From NCBI RefSeq assembly GCF_900114485.1, contig NZ_FOTF01000001.1, forward strand, positions 186,001 to 250,000: a stretch of DNA of 64,000 bases, written 5' to 3'. Origin of the DNA: Loktanella salsilacus (GTDB taxonomy: Bacteria > Pseudomonadota > Alphaproteobacteria > Rhodobacterales > Rhodobacteraceae). Shown in pieces: positions 26,274 to 35,039 of the stretch. The notes under the pieces were generated by a model, which was not told the origin of the DNA, searched no databases, and saw nothing but the letters and a program-made list of their open reading frames with translations. Both the position numbers and the translations under genes were made by a program. Position 1 is the stretch's first letter. Each line of letters opens with the position of its first letter.

Positions 26274-26298
26274 GGGGCAGGCGCACGTCGCCTGCCCC
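26274..26298 (+). promoter_or_regulatory. Intercistronic hairpin after the binding-protein gene
   Basis: Perfect 10-bp stem GGGGCAGGCG/CGCCTGCCCC with a five-base loop, 12 bases after the binding-protein stop and about 80 before livH. No U-run follows. It may trim transcription or protect the upstream message, so that binding protein exceeds permease. Confidence 0.55.
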
Positions 26299-26377
26299 AC
26301 CCCGCCAAGGTGCCACTGCTGCGCCATTCTCAATTTTTCGCACGAAACAGCCCGAGCCCCCCAAGAGGAGCGGACCG

Positions 26378-27409
26378 ATGGACGCTATCGTACTACAAAT
26401 TCTAAATGGTCTGGATAAGGGGTCGGCCTATGCGCTGATCGCGCTGGGCCTGACACTGATCTTCGGCACCCTTGGCGTCGTCAACTTCGCCCACGGCGCG
26501 CTGTTCATGATCGGCGCGTTCTGCGCTGTGACGATGCAGCGGCTGTTGTCGCTGTCGCATACGGTCATTGACCCAACGCAGACCGACTTCCTTGGCAATC
26601 CGCTGCAAACCAAGGTGCCTTATCTGGCCTCGGTCTTTGGCGCAGAGGGCGCGACAAGCCTGATCGCTTGGTCCGTGCCGCTGTCGATCATCCTTGTGAT
26701 CCCCGTCATGCTGTTCGTCGGCTGGGCGATGGAGCGCGGGTTGATCAAGCACTTCTACAAGCGCCCCCATGCGGATCAGATCCTTGTGACATTCGGCCTT
26801 GCCATCGTGCTGCAGGAAATCATCCGCGCCGTTTACGGCGCGAACCCGATCCAGTCGCCTGCCCCGCCGATGTTTAGCGGCTCTGTCGATTTGGGGACCT
26901 ATATCGGCTTTCAGGCGAACGCGGTCGTCTATCCGATCTGGCGTCTTGTGTACTTTGGCTTTTCCGCGATCATCATCGCTGCCGTCTTTGCCTTCTTGCA
27001 GTTCACCACCTTCGGCATGGTTGTCCGCGCCGGTATGGCGGACCGCGAAACCGTGGGCATGTTGGGCATCGACATCGACAAACGCTTTACCCTGATGTTC
27101 GGCCTTGCCGCCGCTGTCGCGGGTTTAGCCGGGGCCATGTACGCGCCCATTGTGTCGCCGAACTATCATATGGGCATGGACTTTCTGGTACTTAGCTTCG
27201 TTGTGGTCGTCGTCGGCGGCATGGGATCGCTGCCGGGCGCTGTGCTTGCGGGCTTTATGCTGGGCATCCTGCAAGGCTTTGCATCCATGAACGAGGTCAA
27301 GGCGATCCTGCCGGGCATCGACCAAATCGTCATCTATCTGGTGGCCATCATCATTCTGCTGACACGTCCCCGGGGCCTTATGGGCCGCGCCGGCGTGATG
27401 GAGGACTAA
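26378..27409 (+). CDS. Branched-chain-type ABC permease, LivH family
   Basis: 343-residue inner-membrane permease opening MDAIVLQILNGLDKGSAYALIALGLTLIFGTLGVVNFAHG, the LivH/UrtB signature with the FAHG motif. About eight to nine membrane segments follow. The block VVRAGMADRETVGMLGIDIDK is the cytoplasmic ATPase-contact loop, and SFVVVVVGGMGSLPGAVLAG lies near the C-terminus. A GGAG site precedes ATG. Three bases separate it from the LivM-type gene. It pairs with the latter to form the channel for the substrate delivered by the Tat-exported binding protein. Confidence 0.92.
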   Translation: MDAIVLQILNGLDKGSAYALIALGLTLIFGTLGVVNFAHGALFMIGAFCAVTMQRLLSLSHTVIDPTQTDFLGNPLQTKVPYLASVFGAEGATSLIAWSVPLSIILVIPVMLFVGWAMERGLIKHFYKRPHADQILVTFGLAIVLQEIIRAVYGANPIQSPAPPMFSGSVDLGTYIGFQANAVVYPIWRLVYFGFSAIIIAAVFAFLQFTTFGMVVRAGMADRETVGMLGIDIDKRFTLMFGLAAAVAGLAGAMYAPIVSPNYHMGMDFLVLSFVVVVVGGMGSLPGAVLAGFMLGILQGFASMNEVKAILPGIDQIVIYLVAIIILLTRPRGLMGRAGVMED

Positions 27410-27412
27410 TCC

Positions 27413-28615
27413 ATGTTAGGTCTGACACGCAAAGACTTTACCCTGCTGCTGGTCGTCGTCGCCCTGACGCTGCTTGCACCTATCATCCTGAACCCCTTCC
27501 CCGTCAGCTCGTCGCTGGGGCAATCTTTCAACGCAGGCTATCCTGCACTGCTGCAACGGTTCGCCATCTTCGGCATCCTTGTGATCGGCTTTAACATTCT
27601 GTTCGGCCTGACGGGCTATCTCTCCTTCGGTCACGCAGCCTTTCTGGGTGTCGGATCCTACGCCGCCGTCTGGATGTTCAAGCTGCTGTCCTACAACATC
27701 GTCCCGGCCATCCTGCTCAGCGTTATCGTCGCGGGCCTGTTTTCCATCGTCATCGGCTACGTCAGCTTGCGGCGCTCTGGCATCTACTTCTCTATCCTGA
27801 CGCTGGCCTTTGCGCAGATGTCCTATGCGCTAGCCTATTCGGTGCTGACGCCTCTGACGAACGGCGAAACCGGTTTGCAGGTCTACGCGTCTGACCCGCA
27901 AATCCTGGCCGGTGCTGGCGCGCCTTCTGCGCCGCACTTCTTTGGTCTGCCGATGGCCTCCTCTACCACTTTGAACATGGGCGGCTGGGCCTTCACCTTC
28001 GAGGTTGGCTACTACCTCTGCGCGCTGATGCTGATCGCCGCCTTCTATCTGTCGATCCGCATCTTCCGCTCGCCCTTTGGCATGATGCTGCGGGCGATCA
28101 AATCGAACCAGACACGGATGAACTACACCGGCCTGAACACAAAGCCTTACATGCTCTGGGCGTTCATCATCTCTGGCATGTATGCAGGTTTAGCTGGCGG
28201 ACTGCTGGCCGCGATGGACCCGCTGACCGGTGCAGAACGGATGTACTGGACCGCATCAGGCGAAATCGTCGTCATGGCTATCCTTGGCGGTGTCGGCACC
28301 CTGATTGGCCCGATTGTCGGCTCTGGCGTGATCAAGTATCTGGAAAACATCGTCTCCAAGATCAACGAGAACGTGCTGCACCAGTGGTTTGGTGCCCTGC
28401 CCGACCCGATTGAAAATGGCCTGATCTGGCTGGTCCACCCGTTTGTTGGCGAAGGCTGGCATCTGACACTGGGCCTGCTGTTCATGGTCGTTGTCATCTT
28501 CTTGCCCGGTGGCCTTGTACAAGGTGGCCAGCGTCTGGCTGCACTGTTCAACCGCAAATCCGGCACGGTCACGGCAGCAGATCGCGATGCCGCCCGCCAG
28601 AAATCTGCAGAATAA
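27413..28615 (+). CDS. Branched-chain-type ABC permease, LivM family
   Basis: 400-residue membrane protein with the LivM pattern: [21 protein letters not shown] (about residues 57-80), [21 protein letters not shown], and the cytoplasmic loop [17 protein letters not shown]. The late block [21 protein letters not shown] is also typical. Compared with short LivM proteins it has an extended segment between about residues 135 and 190 ([14 protein letters not shown] to [10 protein letters not shown]), common in urea/amide-type systems. It begins 3 bases after livH and is followed 12 bases later by the first ATPase gene. Confidence 0.92.
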   Translation: MLGLTRKDFTLLLVVVALTLLAPIILNPFPVSSSLGQSFNAGYPALLQRFAIFGILVIGFNILFGLTGYLSFGHAAFLGVGSYAAVWMFKLLSYNIVPAILLSVIVAGLFSIVIGYVSLRRSGIYFSILTLAFAQMSYALAYSVLTPLTNGETGLQVYASDPQILAGAGAPSAPHFFGLPMASSTTLNMGGWAFTFEVGYYLCALMLIAAFYLSIRIFRSPFGMMLRAIKSNQTRMNYTGLNTKPYMLWAFIISGMYAGLAGGLLAAMDPLTGAERMYWTASGEIVVMAILGGVGTLIGPIVGSGVIKYLENIVSKINENVLHQWFGALPDPIENGLIWLVHPFVGEGWHLTLGLLFMVVVIFLPGGLVQGGQRLAALFNRKSGTVTAADRDAARQKSAE

Positions 28616-28627
28616 GGAAACGATCTT

Positions 28628-29386
28628 ATGGGAATCCTTGAAGTCAAAGGCGTCAACAAGCGCTTCGGCGGTCTGCAGGCACTGGGCGACGTGAACCTGT
28701 CCATCGCAGAAAACACCGTCCACGCCATCATCGGCCCGAACGGCGCAGGCAAATCAACCCTGCTGAACGTGCTGGTCGGCAAACTGATCCCGGACTCGGG
28801 GTCAGTCATGTTCGACGGCCAATCCGTGCTGGGGCGCAAACCGTTCGAGATTGCGCAGATGGGCATCAGCCGCGTGTTCCAGACGCCAGAGATTTTCTCT
28901 GATCTGACGGTCATGGAAAACGTGCTGATCCCCTGCTTTGCCAAACGTGACGGCGCATTCCGCATGCATGCCATCGAACCCGTGCGGCACGAACGGGCCA
29001 TCACCGCGCAGGCAGAGGCGATGCTGGAAGAGGTCAACATGCTGTCCAAAGCGCATGAGATCGCATCCAGCCTGTCACGCGGCGACAAGCGGCGGCTGGA
29101 GATGGCGATGTGTCTTGTGCAAGAGCCGCGCCTCATGCTGCTGGACGAGCCCACGGCAGGCATGGCCCGCGCCGATACGGAAAACACGATCGCACTGCTC
29201 AAAGACATCCGCACGAAGCGCGGGATCACGATGGCGATTATCGAACACGACATGCAGGTCGTGTTCTCGCTCGCCGACCGCATCACCGTTCTGGCGCAGG
29301 GCACCCCGCTTGTCGAAGGCAGCCCCGACCAGATCAAAACCGATCCCAAGGTGCGCGAAGCCTATTTGGGCGAAACGCAGATCTAA
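28628..29386 (+). CDS. Branched-chain-type ABC ATPase, LivG family
   Basis: 252-residue ATPase. Walker A is GPNGAGKST (about residues 37-45), the signature region is SSLSRGDKRRLEMAMCLV, a variant of LSGG with SRGD, Walker B is RLMLLDEPTAGMA, and the switch His is in AIIEHDMQVVF. The SRGD form in place of SGGQ occurs in UrtD/LivG-like proteins. It starts with ATG after an AGGAAACG site. The A+T-rich hairpin at 29387-29409 lies directly after its stop. Confidence 0.92.
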   Translation: MGILEVKGVNKRFGGLQALGDVNLSIAENTVHAIIGPNGAGKSTLLNVLVGKLIPDSGSVMFDGQSVLGRKPFEIAQMGISRVFQTPEIFSDLTVMENVLIPCFAKRDGAFRMHAIEPVRHERAITAQAEAMLEEVNMLSKAHEIASSLSRGDKRRLEMAMCLVQEPRLMLLDEPTAGMARADTENTIALLKDIRTKRGITMAIIEHDMQVVFSLADRITVLAQGTPLVEGSPDQIKTDPKVREAYLGETQI

Positions 29387-29409
29387 CCAAATTTTCGAAC
29401 AAAATTTGG
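29387..29409 (+). repeat. A+T-rich inverted repeat between livG and livF
   Basis: Perfect 9-bp inverted repeat CCAAATTTT/AAAATTTGG around CGAAC, starting at the base after the livG stop. It resembles the 22-bp palindrome at 61628-61649 in its TTTTCG/CGAAAA core. It may act as a processing site or weak terminator, or be a member of a dispersed palindrome family. Confidence 0.5.
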
Positions 29410-29428
29410 CATCCGCAAAGGACATGAC

Positions 29429-30178
29429 ATGACCGCACCATTTGACCCGCAGAAAAACAACGCCGCCGTCGACCGCCCCTTCCTGAGCGTTTGGGAAATC
29501 GAGGCGTATTACGGCGAAAGCTACATCGTTCAAAACGTCAGCTTTGATATCCGAGAGGGCGAAATCCTTGCCCTTCTTGGCCGCAACGGCGCTGGCAAAA
29601 CGTCCACCCTGCGCACCATCGCGCGGCTGGGCAATCCAGAGCTGAAGCACGGCGAAATCTGGCTAGACCACCAGCCACTGCACTTGATGAAAAGCCATCA
29701 GGCCGCTGGGGCGGGAATCGCCCTCGTCCCAGAAGATCGCTGCATCATCGCGGGCCTCACCGTTGAAGAGAATCTACAACTTGCCCAAATCGCCCCGCCG
29801 ATTGGCTGGTCGCTAGAGCGGATCTACGAGCTGTTTCCGCGCCTCAAAGAGCGCCGCAAGCAAGAGGGCGTCACCCTGTCAGGCGGCGAGCAGCAAATGC
29901 TGGCCATCGCCCGCGCCCTTGCCCGCGACATTAAGGTTTTGCTGCTGGACGAACCCTACGAGGGCCTGGCCCCTGTCATCGTCCAAGAAATTGCAAAGAC
30001 GCTTAAAATCATTCGTGATCAGGGCATTACGACGGTTATCGTCGAACAAAACGCCGTCGCCGCGCTCAAATTGGCGGACCGTGCCGTCATTTTGGATACT
30101 GGCTCGGTGGTCTTCAACGGCTCTGCCAAAGAAGTGCTAGAGAACGAACAACTGCGCGCCGAATATTTGGCGATTTAA
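29429..30178 (+). CDS. Branched-chain-type ABC ATPase, LivF family
   Basis: 249-residue second ATPase. Walker A is GRNGAGKTS (about residues 50-58), the signature TLSGGEQQMLAIARALA is canonical, Walker B is KVLLLDEPYEGLAP, and the switch His is replaced by Gln in VIVEQNAVAALKL, as is usual in LivF. The N-terminus has about 20 extra residues (MTAPFDPQKNNAAVDRPFLS) before the first strand. It is the last gene of the importer operon; a long hairpin follows 40 bases downstream. With the LivG protein it would form the ATPase dimer. Confidence 0.92.
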   Translation: MTAPFDPQKNNAAVDRPFLSVWEIEAYYGESYIVQNVSFDIREGEILALLGRNGAGKTSTLRTIARLGNPELKHGEIWLDHQPLHLMKSHQAAGAGIALVPEDRCIIAGLTVEENLQLAQIAPPIGWSLERIYELFPRLKERRKQEGVTLSGGEQQMLAIARALARDIKVLLLDEPYEGLAPVIVQEIAKTLKIIRDQGITTVIVEQNAVAALKLADRAVILDTGSVVFNGSAKEVLENEQLRAEYLAI

Positions 30179-30218
30179 GCGCGCACGTTAACCATCGCTT
30201 TGGATTTCCGATATAATT

Positions 30219-30251
30219 GTGGCCCGGTTTACGTCTTCGTAACCGGGCCAC
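30219..30251 (+). terminator. Hairpin at the end of the importer operon
   Basis: GTGGCCCGGTTTACG pairs with CGTAACCGGGCCAC (one bulged T, loop TCTT), 40 bases after the livF stop. No U-run follows, so it may end transcription with help or simply protect the 3' end. Confidence 0.6.
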
Positions 30252-30299
30252 AGCATATTAAGGGGATATTAAACCGGCGGACCTGAAAGGAGCGCCATT

Positions 30300-30725
30300 A
30301 TGGAAATCTTAACTTCTTCAGTCGCGGCCCCCCAATCTGCCCCGCCCCCTGTGGCCCGCGCAGACGTACGCCCCACCGCAGACGTCGCCGCAATGGTGCG
30401 CAACCCGCAGCCTAATATCCCACTGCCCATCCCCGCCAATAGCGCACAAACCGCGGCCGTTGTGCAGGCAAAACTGTCATCCCCCGCAGACACCGTCAGC
30501 CCCATCGACCGGGTTCTAAAACCCTACGGCGTCACGATGTTGCCGCATGGTCCCAAATCACAAGAGCCTGAGGCAGAGACGGACGAACAAGCCGCCACTC
30601 CTGCGGATAATGATGCTGAGGAAGCGGTCACAAACCCGCTAAAAACAAAGGCAGGCAGCAATGACGACACAGTAAACCCAGCCGAAATTGCGGCGATCAA
30701 AGACAGTTCTGAAACCGCGGAATAG
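30300..30725 (+). CDS. Hypothetical acidic, low-complexity protein
   Basis: 141 residues from ATG 30300 with a good AAAGGAG site. The first half is rich in Ala and Pro (SVAAPQSAPPPVARADVRP), the middle has one more ordered segment (PIDRVLKPYGVTMLP), and the second half is acidic (EPEAETDEQAATPADNDAEE). No signal peptide, membrane segment or known domain is seen. It lies between the importer operon and accB. In many alphaproteobacteria aroQ occupies the position before accB, but this protein does not resemble it. The function is unknown. Confidence 0.6.
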   Translation: MEILTSSVAAPQSAPPPVARADVRPTADVAAMVRNPQPNIPLPIPANSAQTAAVVQAKLSSPADTVSPIDRVLKPYGVTMLPHGPKSQEPEAETDEQAATPADNDAEEAVTNPLKTKAGSNDDTVNPAEIAAIKDSSETAE

Positions 30726-30850
30726 GCCTGCACTTAGCGAATCGCCTGCAAGCGCTTTTCACCTTGCGTCACTTGCCCTATAAGTTCGCCAATCGTGCGG
30801 CCGTCAGCGGCGCACAACTGGTAGTAACAAGAGCAATGACCGGGACACAC

Positions 30851-31342
30851 ATGGGCAACAAGACCTCTCAGGACAGCGACGTCAGCTTTATTCAGGCACT
30901 GGCAGAACTGCTTCGCGCAAACGATTTAACCGAACTGCAAGTGAAGCGGGACTACGCTGAAAACGACAGCCTGAACGTGCGCGTCAGCCGCCACGTGCAG
31001 ATGGCACCGCAGCCGCAGCAGGCTATGGTCGCCGGTGCTCCGGCACCGATGACAAGCGCCCCAATGGCAGCCCCGGCGGCATCAATGCCGGCAGATCCGG
31101 CGTCGCATCCCGGCGCTGTGACATCGCCAATGGTCGGCACTGTTTACATGGCCGCAGAGCCGGGTGCCGCAGCATTCGTCGCGACAGGCACGCAGGTCAA
31201 AGAAGGCGACACCCTTCTGATCATCGAAGCCATGAAGACGATGAACCACATTCCTGCGCCCCGCGCGGGCACCGTAAAGCGTATCCTGGTCGAGGATGGC
31301 GGTCCGGTGGAATTCGGCGCTCCCTTGATGATTATTGAATAG
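30851..31342 (+). CDS. accB: Biotin carboxyl carrier protein of acetyl-CoA carboxylase
   Basis: 163 residues from ATG 30851 ([20 protein letters not shown]); ATG 30836 is an alternative five codons earlier. The N-terminal part helps hold the complex, and an Ala/Pro/Met-rich linker (about residues 58-85) leads to the biotinyl domain. The biotinylated Lys is in EAMKTMNHI near residue 129. AccB carries the carboxyl group from AccC to the carboxyltransferase in the first step of fatty-acid synthesis. Ten bases separate it from accC, and the accB-accC-aat order is standard in alphaproteobacteria. Confidence 0.94.
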   Translation: MGNKTSQDSDVSFIQALAELLRANDLTELQVKRDYAENDSLNVRVSRHVQMAPQPQQAMVAGAPAPMTSAPMAAPAASMPADPASHPGAVTSPMVGTVYMAAEPGAAAFVATGTQVKEGDTLLIIEAMKTMNHIPAPRAGTVKRILVEDGGPVEFGAPLMIIE

Positions 31343-31352
31343 GATTACTGTC

Positions 31353-32699
31353 ATGTTCGACAAAATCCTGATCGCGAACCGGGGCGAAATCGCCCTGCGT
31401 GTCGTCCGCGCCGCCCGCGAAATGGGCGTCAAATCCGTCGCTGTGCACTCCACTGCCGACGCTGACGCGATGCACGTGCGCATGGCCGACGAAGCCGTCT
31501 GCATCGGCCCGCCGTCCTCTGCGCAATCCTATCTGAACTTTCCGTCCATCATTGCGGCCTGTGAAATCACCGGCGCGCAGGCGATCCACCCCGGATACGG
31601 CTTTTTGTCGGAAAACGCGGCCTTCGTGCAGGTCGTGGAAGATCACAGTCTGACCTTCATCGGCCCCACAGCCGAACACATCCGCATGATGGGCGACAAG
31701 ATCACCGCCAAGGACACAATGAAAAAGCTCGGCGTGCCCTGCGTGCCCGGCTCTGACGGCGGTGTGCCAACGCTCAAAGACGCGCAGCGCGTCGGCGAAG
31801 AAATCGGCTATCCGGTCATCATCAAGGCCACCGCTGGCGGCGGCGGGCGCGGCATGAAAGTGGCGCAAACCGCTGCTGACATGGAAAAAGCCTTCCACTC
31901 TGCCCGGGCCGAATCAAAAGCCGCTTTCGGCAACGATGAAGTCTATATCGAGAAATATCTGACCACGCCCCGCCACATCGAGATTCAGGTCTTTGGTGAT
32001 GGTAAAGGTAACGCCGTCCACTTGGGCGAGCGGGATTGCTCGCTGCAGCGGCGCCACCAAAAAGTGCTCGAAGAGGCCCCCGGCCCCTCGATCACGCCAG
32101 AACTGCGGGCGCGCATCGGTAAGGTCTGTGCCGACGCCGTGGCTGCGATTAACTATATCGGCGCTGGCACGATCGAATTCCTGTTTGAAAACGACGAGTT
32201 CTATTTCATCGAAATGAACACCCGTTTGCAGGTCGAACACCCGGTGACAGAGAATATCTTTGGCATCGATCTGGTGCGCGAACAGATTCGCGTCGCCGCG
32301 GGCTTGCCGATGTCGTTCACGCAGGACGATCTTAAGATCAATGGTCACAGCATCGAAGTGCGGATCAACGCTGAAAAGCTGCCGAACTTCACCCCCTGCC
32401 CCGGCACGATCACGCAGTACCACGCCCCCGGCGGGCTTGGCGTGCGGATGGATTCGGCGCTTTATGACGGCTACCGGATCCCGCCCTACTACGACAGCTT
32501 GATCGGCAAGCTGATCGTGCATGGCCGCGACCGCCCAGAAGCACTGGCCCGCTTGGCCCGCGCACTTGGCGAGCTGATTGTCGACGGTGTCGACACCACG
32601 ATTCCGCTGTTCCATGCCTTGCTGCAAGAGCCTGACGTTCAGTCCGGCAACTACAACATCCACTGGCTGGAACACTGGCTCGAAACCCACCTGGGCTAG
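31353..32699 (+). CDS. accC: Biotin carboxylase subunit of acetyl-CoA carboxylase
   Basis: 448 residues, matching the family length. ATG 31353 gives the canonical [20 protein letters not shown]; the open frame begins 18 bases earlier. Clear motifs are the glycine-rich ATP loop [12 protein letters not shown], the block [19 protein letters not shown], and [16 protein letters not shown] with the metal- and substrate-binding residues. It carboxylates the biotin on AccB using ATP and bicarbonate. It shares an operon with accB upstream and aat four bases downstream. Confidence 0.96.
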   Translation: MFDKILIANRGEIALRVVRAAREMGVKSVAVHSTADADAMHVRMADEAVCIGPPSSAQSYLNFPSIIAACEITGAQAIHPGYGFLSENAAFVQVVEDHSLTFIGPTAEHIRMMGDKITAKDTMKKLGVPCVPGSDGGVPTLKDAQRVGEEIGYPVIIKATAGGGGRGMKVAQTAADMEKAFHSARAESKAAFGNDEVYIEKYLTTPRHIEIQVFGDGKGNAVHLGERDCSLQRRHQKVLEEAPGPSITPELRARIGKVCADAVAAINYIGAGTIEFLFENDEFYFIEMNTRLQVEHPVTENIFGIDLVREQIRVAAGLPMSFTQDDLKINGHSIEVRINAEKLPNFTPCPGTITQYHAPGGLGVRMDSALYDGYRIPPYYDSLIGKLIVHGRDRPEALARLARALGELIVDGVDTTIPLFHALLQEPDVQSGNYNIHWLEHWLETHLG

Positions 32700-32703
32700 G
32701 GAA

Positions 32704-33342
32704 ATGACGGGGATGCTGACGCCAGACCTGCTGTTGCAGGCCTATCAGCAAGGTCTTTTCCCCATGGCAGAGACCCGGGACACGCAAGACGTGTTCTGGG
32801 TCCAGCCCCGCTTTCGCGGCATCCTGCCGCTGGACAGCTTCCATATCTCTCGATCTTTGCGCAAAACCTTGCGGCGTGGCCACCTGACGGCCAGCGCTGA
32901 CCGGGCCTTTGCGCAGGTCGTGCAGGGCTGCGCCGCCCGGCCAGAAACGTGGATCAACCCGCCAATTTATGATGTATACCAAGCGCTCCACGCGCAGGGC
33001 GACGCCCATTCCATCGAGGTTTGGCAAGGTGACGCCTTGGTCGGCGGCGTCTACGGCGTCACGGTGGGAACGGCGTTCTTTGGCGAAAGCATGTTTTCGA
33101 CTGTCACTGACGCATCAAAAGTGGCGCTGGTCTGCGCCATAGATCGTTTGCAGCAGCAGGGCTTTACCCTGTTTGATACGCAGTTCATCACGCCGCATCT
33201 GGCGTCCCTGGGCGGTATCGAAATCCCGCGCGCAGCCTACGAGGACCGCCTTGCCAATGCCTTAACGAAGGTTGCAGATTTTGGTCCCGCAGGCACCATA
33301 GATCTGGATCAGCTGGCGCAGTCCATCACCCACACGTCGTAA
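32704..33342 (+). CDS. aat: Leucyl/phenylalanyl-tRNA-protein transferase
   Basis: 212 residues from ATG 32704, four bases after accC. The conserved opening LTPDLLLQAYQQGLFPMAETR, the middle ETWINPPIYDVYQALHAQGDAHS and VGGVYGVTVGTAFFGESMFS, and the C-terminal DTQFITPHLASLGGIEIPR are typical. The enzyme adds Leu or Phe to proteins with N-terminal Arg or Lys, marking them for ClpAP through ClpS. Its 3' end overlaps the convergent DUF2155 gene by 34 bases. Confidence 0.94.
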   Translation: MTGMLTPDLLLQAYQQGLFPMAETRDTQDVFWVQPRFRGILPLDSFHISRSLRKTLRRGHLTASADRAFAQVVQGCAARPETWINPPIYDVYQALHAQGDAHSIEVWQGDALVGGVYGVTVGTAFFGESMFSTVTDASKVALVCAIDRLQQQGFTLFDTQFITPHLASLGGIEIPRAAYEDRLANALTKVADFGPAGTIDLDQLAQSITHTS

Positions 33343-33662
33343 CGCGGGTGGTCCATGGCGTTCAACGCCGGGGCAGACGCGATCATCCAACCGCTGAACA
33401 CCGGCGCCGGATCGTCGCGATAGGTCACGACAAGTTCCGCATAGGCGTCGCCATTCGGGTTGTCAGACGGGACCCGGCAGTCGTTCATAACGATGTTTAA
33501 AAAACCAACTTTTTCGTTTTGCCCAACACCCACAGACAGGTCGAACAGTTGACCTGTCACCTTGTCCAAGACGCGCAAATCACCGCCGTTGCGGGACAAG
33601 GCCGACTGGGCAAACGCGCTGCCCGGCAGCAGCAAGACGCACAAAAGGGCGGCGCGGATCAT
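33309..33662 (-). CDS. DUF2155-family exported protein
   Basis: 117 residues from ATG 33662, with signal peptide MIRAALLCVLLLPGSAFA. The mature part has the family pattern LRVLDKVTGQLFDLSVGVGQ, LNIVMNDCRVPSDNPNGDAYA, and FSGWMIASAPALNAMDHPRYD before the final WVMDC. Two conserved cysteines (in NDCRVP and MDCAS) may form a disulfide in the periplasm. The function is not established. The gene overlaps the NDUFA12 stop/start as ATGA and its end overlaps aat, a grouping widely kept in alphaproteobacteria. Confidence 0.85.
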   Translation of the reverse strand: MIRAALLCVLLLPGSAFAQSALSRNGGDLRVLDKVTGQLFDLSVGVGQNEKVGFLNIVMNDCRVPSDNPNGDAYAELVVTYRDDPAPVFSGWMIASAPALNAMDHPRYDVWVMDCAS

Positions 33663-34042
33663 TCCGGGGACCATGCCTCGTAATCGGTGCGGTCTGCAGG
33701 GGACGCGCTGCGCAGCGATCCCTTGGGTGCATAGGCCAGCGCGGTGCCGGTCAGGTTTTCCTGATGCGGCTGCTCCCAAACTTTATGGACAAGCGGGCGT
33801 TCGGTCGGGGTTTCATCCCACGTCCGGTGCAGCCATCCGTGCCATTCGGGCGCGATTTTGGTCGCCTCGATCTCGCCTTTGAAAATCACCCAGCGACGGC
33901 TGTCATCGGCGTTGCGATAATACAGATTACCTTCTGCATCTTCGCCCACTTTTTCGCCCTTGCGCCACGTCCAGAACTGGGTGGCAAAGGTCTGACCATC
34001 CCACCAGGTGAAAACGCGTGCGATTTTCTGAACAAGGCCCAT
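33659..34042 (-). CDS. NDUFA12-family (B17.2-like) complex I accessory subunit
   Basis: 127 residues from ATG 34042, six bases after GGAG; ATG 34045 is equally close and an open frame reaches 34087. The family core is plain: VFTWWDGQTFATQFWTWRKG, EKVGEDAEGNLYYRN, SRRWVIFKGEIEATKI, PEWHGWLHRTWDETP, and KVWEQPHQENLTGT. In alphaproteobacteria this protein is a supernumerary subunit of NADH:ubiquinone oxidoreductase at the cytoplasmic arm. It lies apart from a nuo operon, as usual, and is coupled to the DUF2155 gene. Confidence 0.9.
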   Translation of the reverse strand: MGLVQKIARVFTWWDGQTFATQFWTWRKGEKVGEDAEGNLYYRNADDSRRWVIFKGEIEATKIAPEWHGWLHRTWDETPTERPLVHKVWEQPHQENLTGTALAYAPKGSLRSASPADRTDYEAWSPE

Positions 34043-34106
34043 CATCGTCTCCGGTTGCTTAGGTGTTGTCATGCCCCAATCGGGCACAAAGGTCCAGAGG
34101 CACCGC

Positions 34107-34487
34107 TTATGGCAAGCGCGCTGTGACCTCTATTTCGATCTTCATTTCGGGCGTCTGCAAGCCCGCCCGGATCATCGTCGCTGCCGGGCGCGCGCGGGCA
34201 AAGGCATCCGAGACGATCGGCCAGCATGGCTCCCAGTCGTCCCCGTCTGGCAGGATATAATTCACGCGCACCACGTCATCCAGCGACGCCCCCGCCTGCC
34301 CTAGCGCATCGGCGATGGTGGCCAGCGCATTGCGGCACTGATCCGTCACATCAATCGGCATCGTCATGCTGGCGTAGTCATAGCCCGTCGTGCCTGCGAC
34401 GAAGACCCAGCCATCCGCGACGACAGCGCGGGAATAGCCGATCTTTTCCTCGAACGGCGACCCGGTAGAAATGTGGGTGACGGTCAT
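34107..34487 (-). CDS. RidA-family protein
   Basis: 126-residue member of the RidA/YjgF/UK114 family. Blocks seen are FEEKIGYSRAVVADGWVFVAGTTG near the start, DVTDQCRNALATIADALGQAGASLDDVVRVN in the middle, and ARARPAATMIRAGLQTPEMKIEIEVTA at the end. Canonical RidA imine deaminases have an Arg near the C-terminal ARxxV segment; here ARARPAATMI holds candidate Arg residues, so deaminase activity is possible but uncertain. The gene is compact with the next one upstream (three bases apart). Confidence 0.86.
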   Translation of the reverse strand: MTVTHISTGSPFEEKIGYSRAVVADGWVFVAGTTGYDYASMTMPIDVTDQCRNALATIADALGQAGASLDDVVRVNYILPDGDDWEPCWPIVSDAFARARPAATMIRAGLQTPEMKIEIEVTARLP

Positions 34488-34490
34488 AAG

Positions 34491-35036
34491 TCAGTCTCCG
34501 TATCTGATGTAGGCGGCTAGGCCGACAGTTGGTGCATAGACTGACAGATTCTCGGGCCACGCACGCGCATCACTGGCGTAATAATTGCCATCCGTCAGCA
34601 GCCCCGCCCTCAATTCCGCTGCAAGTCCGTCCGGCCATTCATCAGCGCAATTCGATATGATCGAGAGAACACGGTCGTCAGGCGCCGCCGGTGTCGGGTG
34701 CCAGCCCCGGTCCCAGACGTAGTACCAATCCAAGGGAGGCTCGCGCCGCTCCGGTGGCGTCGCAGGCGCGTTTGGTCCCAGCCGCACGATGGCATACATG
34801 CAACCGTAGCCAGCAAAGAATCCATCACCATTTACCATCGACGCGACAACCGGCGCATCCGGCAAGAGTTCGGCGAAAAAGCGGCTCGCGAAACGTGGAT
34901 TTTCCCAGGTCATCGATATTGTGGACCACGCCCATGCTACCAAAACGAAGGCACCAAAGAACAACTGGTACGGAAACATCAAAATGGCCCCCGCAACTGC
35001 GAGGGCCACCCATGTCCGTTTCGAAAACCCCAGCAT
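34491..35036 (-). CDS. Hypothetical membrane-anchored protein
   Basis: 181 residues. One or two N-terminal hydrophobic segments (about residues 9-39, [23 protein letters not shown] in two parts) anchor a soluble part of about 130 residues with motifs [39 protein letters not shown] and [20 protein letters not shown]. It contains three cysteines and many aromatics. No known domain is recognised. It lies three bases from clpX on the downstream side and three bases before ridA, so it may be read through from the clpX transcript. Confidence 0.68.
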   Translation of the reverse strand: MLGFSKRTWVALAVAGAILMFPYQLFFGAFVLVAWAWSTISMTWENPRFASRFFAELLPDAPVVASMVNGDGFFAGYGCMYAIVRLGPNAPATPPERREPPLDWYYVWDRGWHPTPAAPDDRVLSIISNCADEWPDGLAAELRAGLLTDGNYYASDARAWPENLSVYAPTVGLAAYIRYGD

Positions 35037-35039
35037 CGC

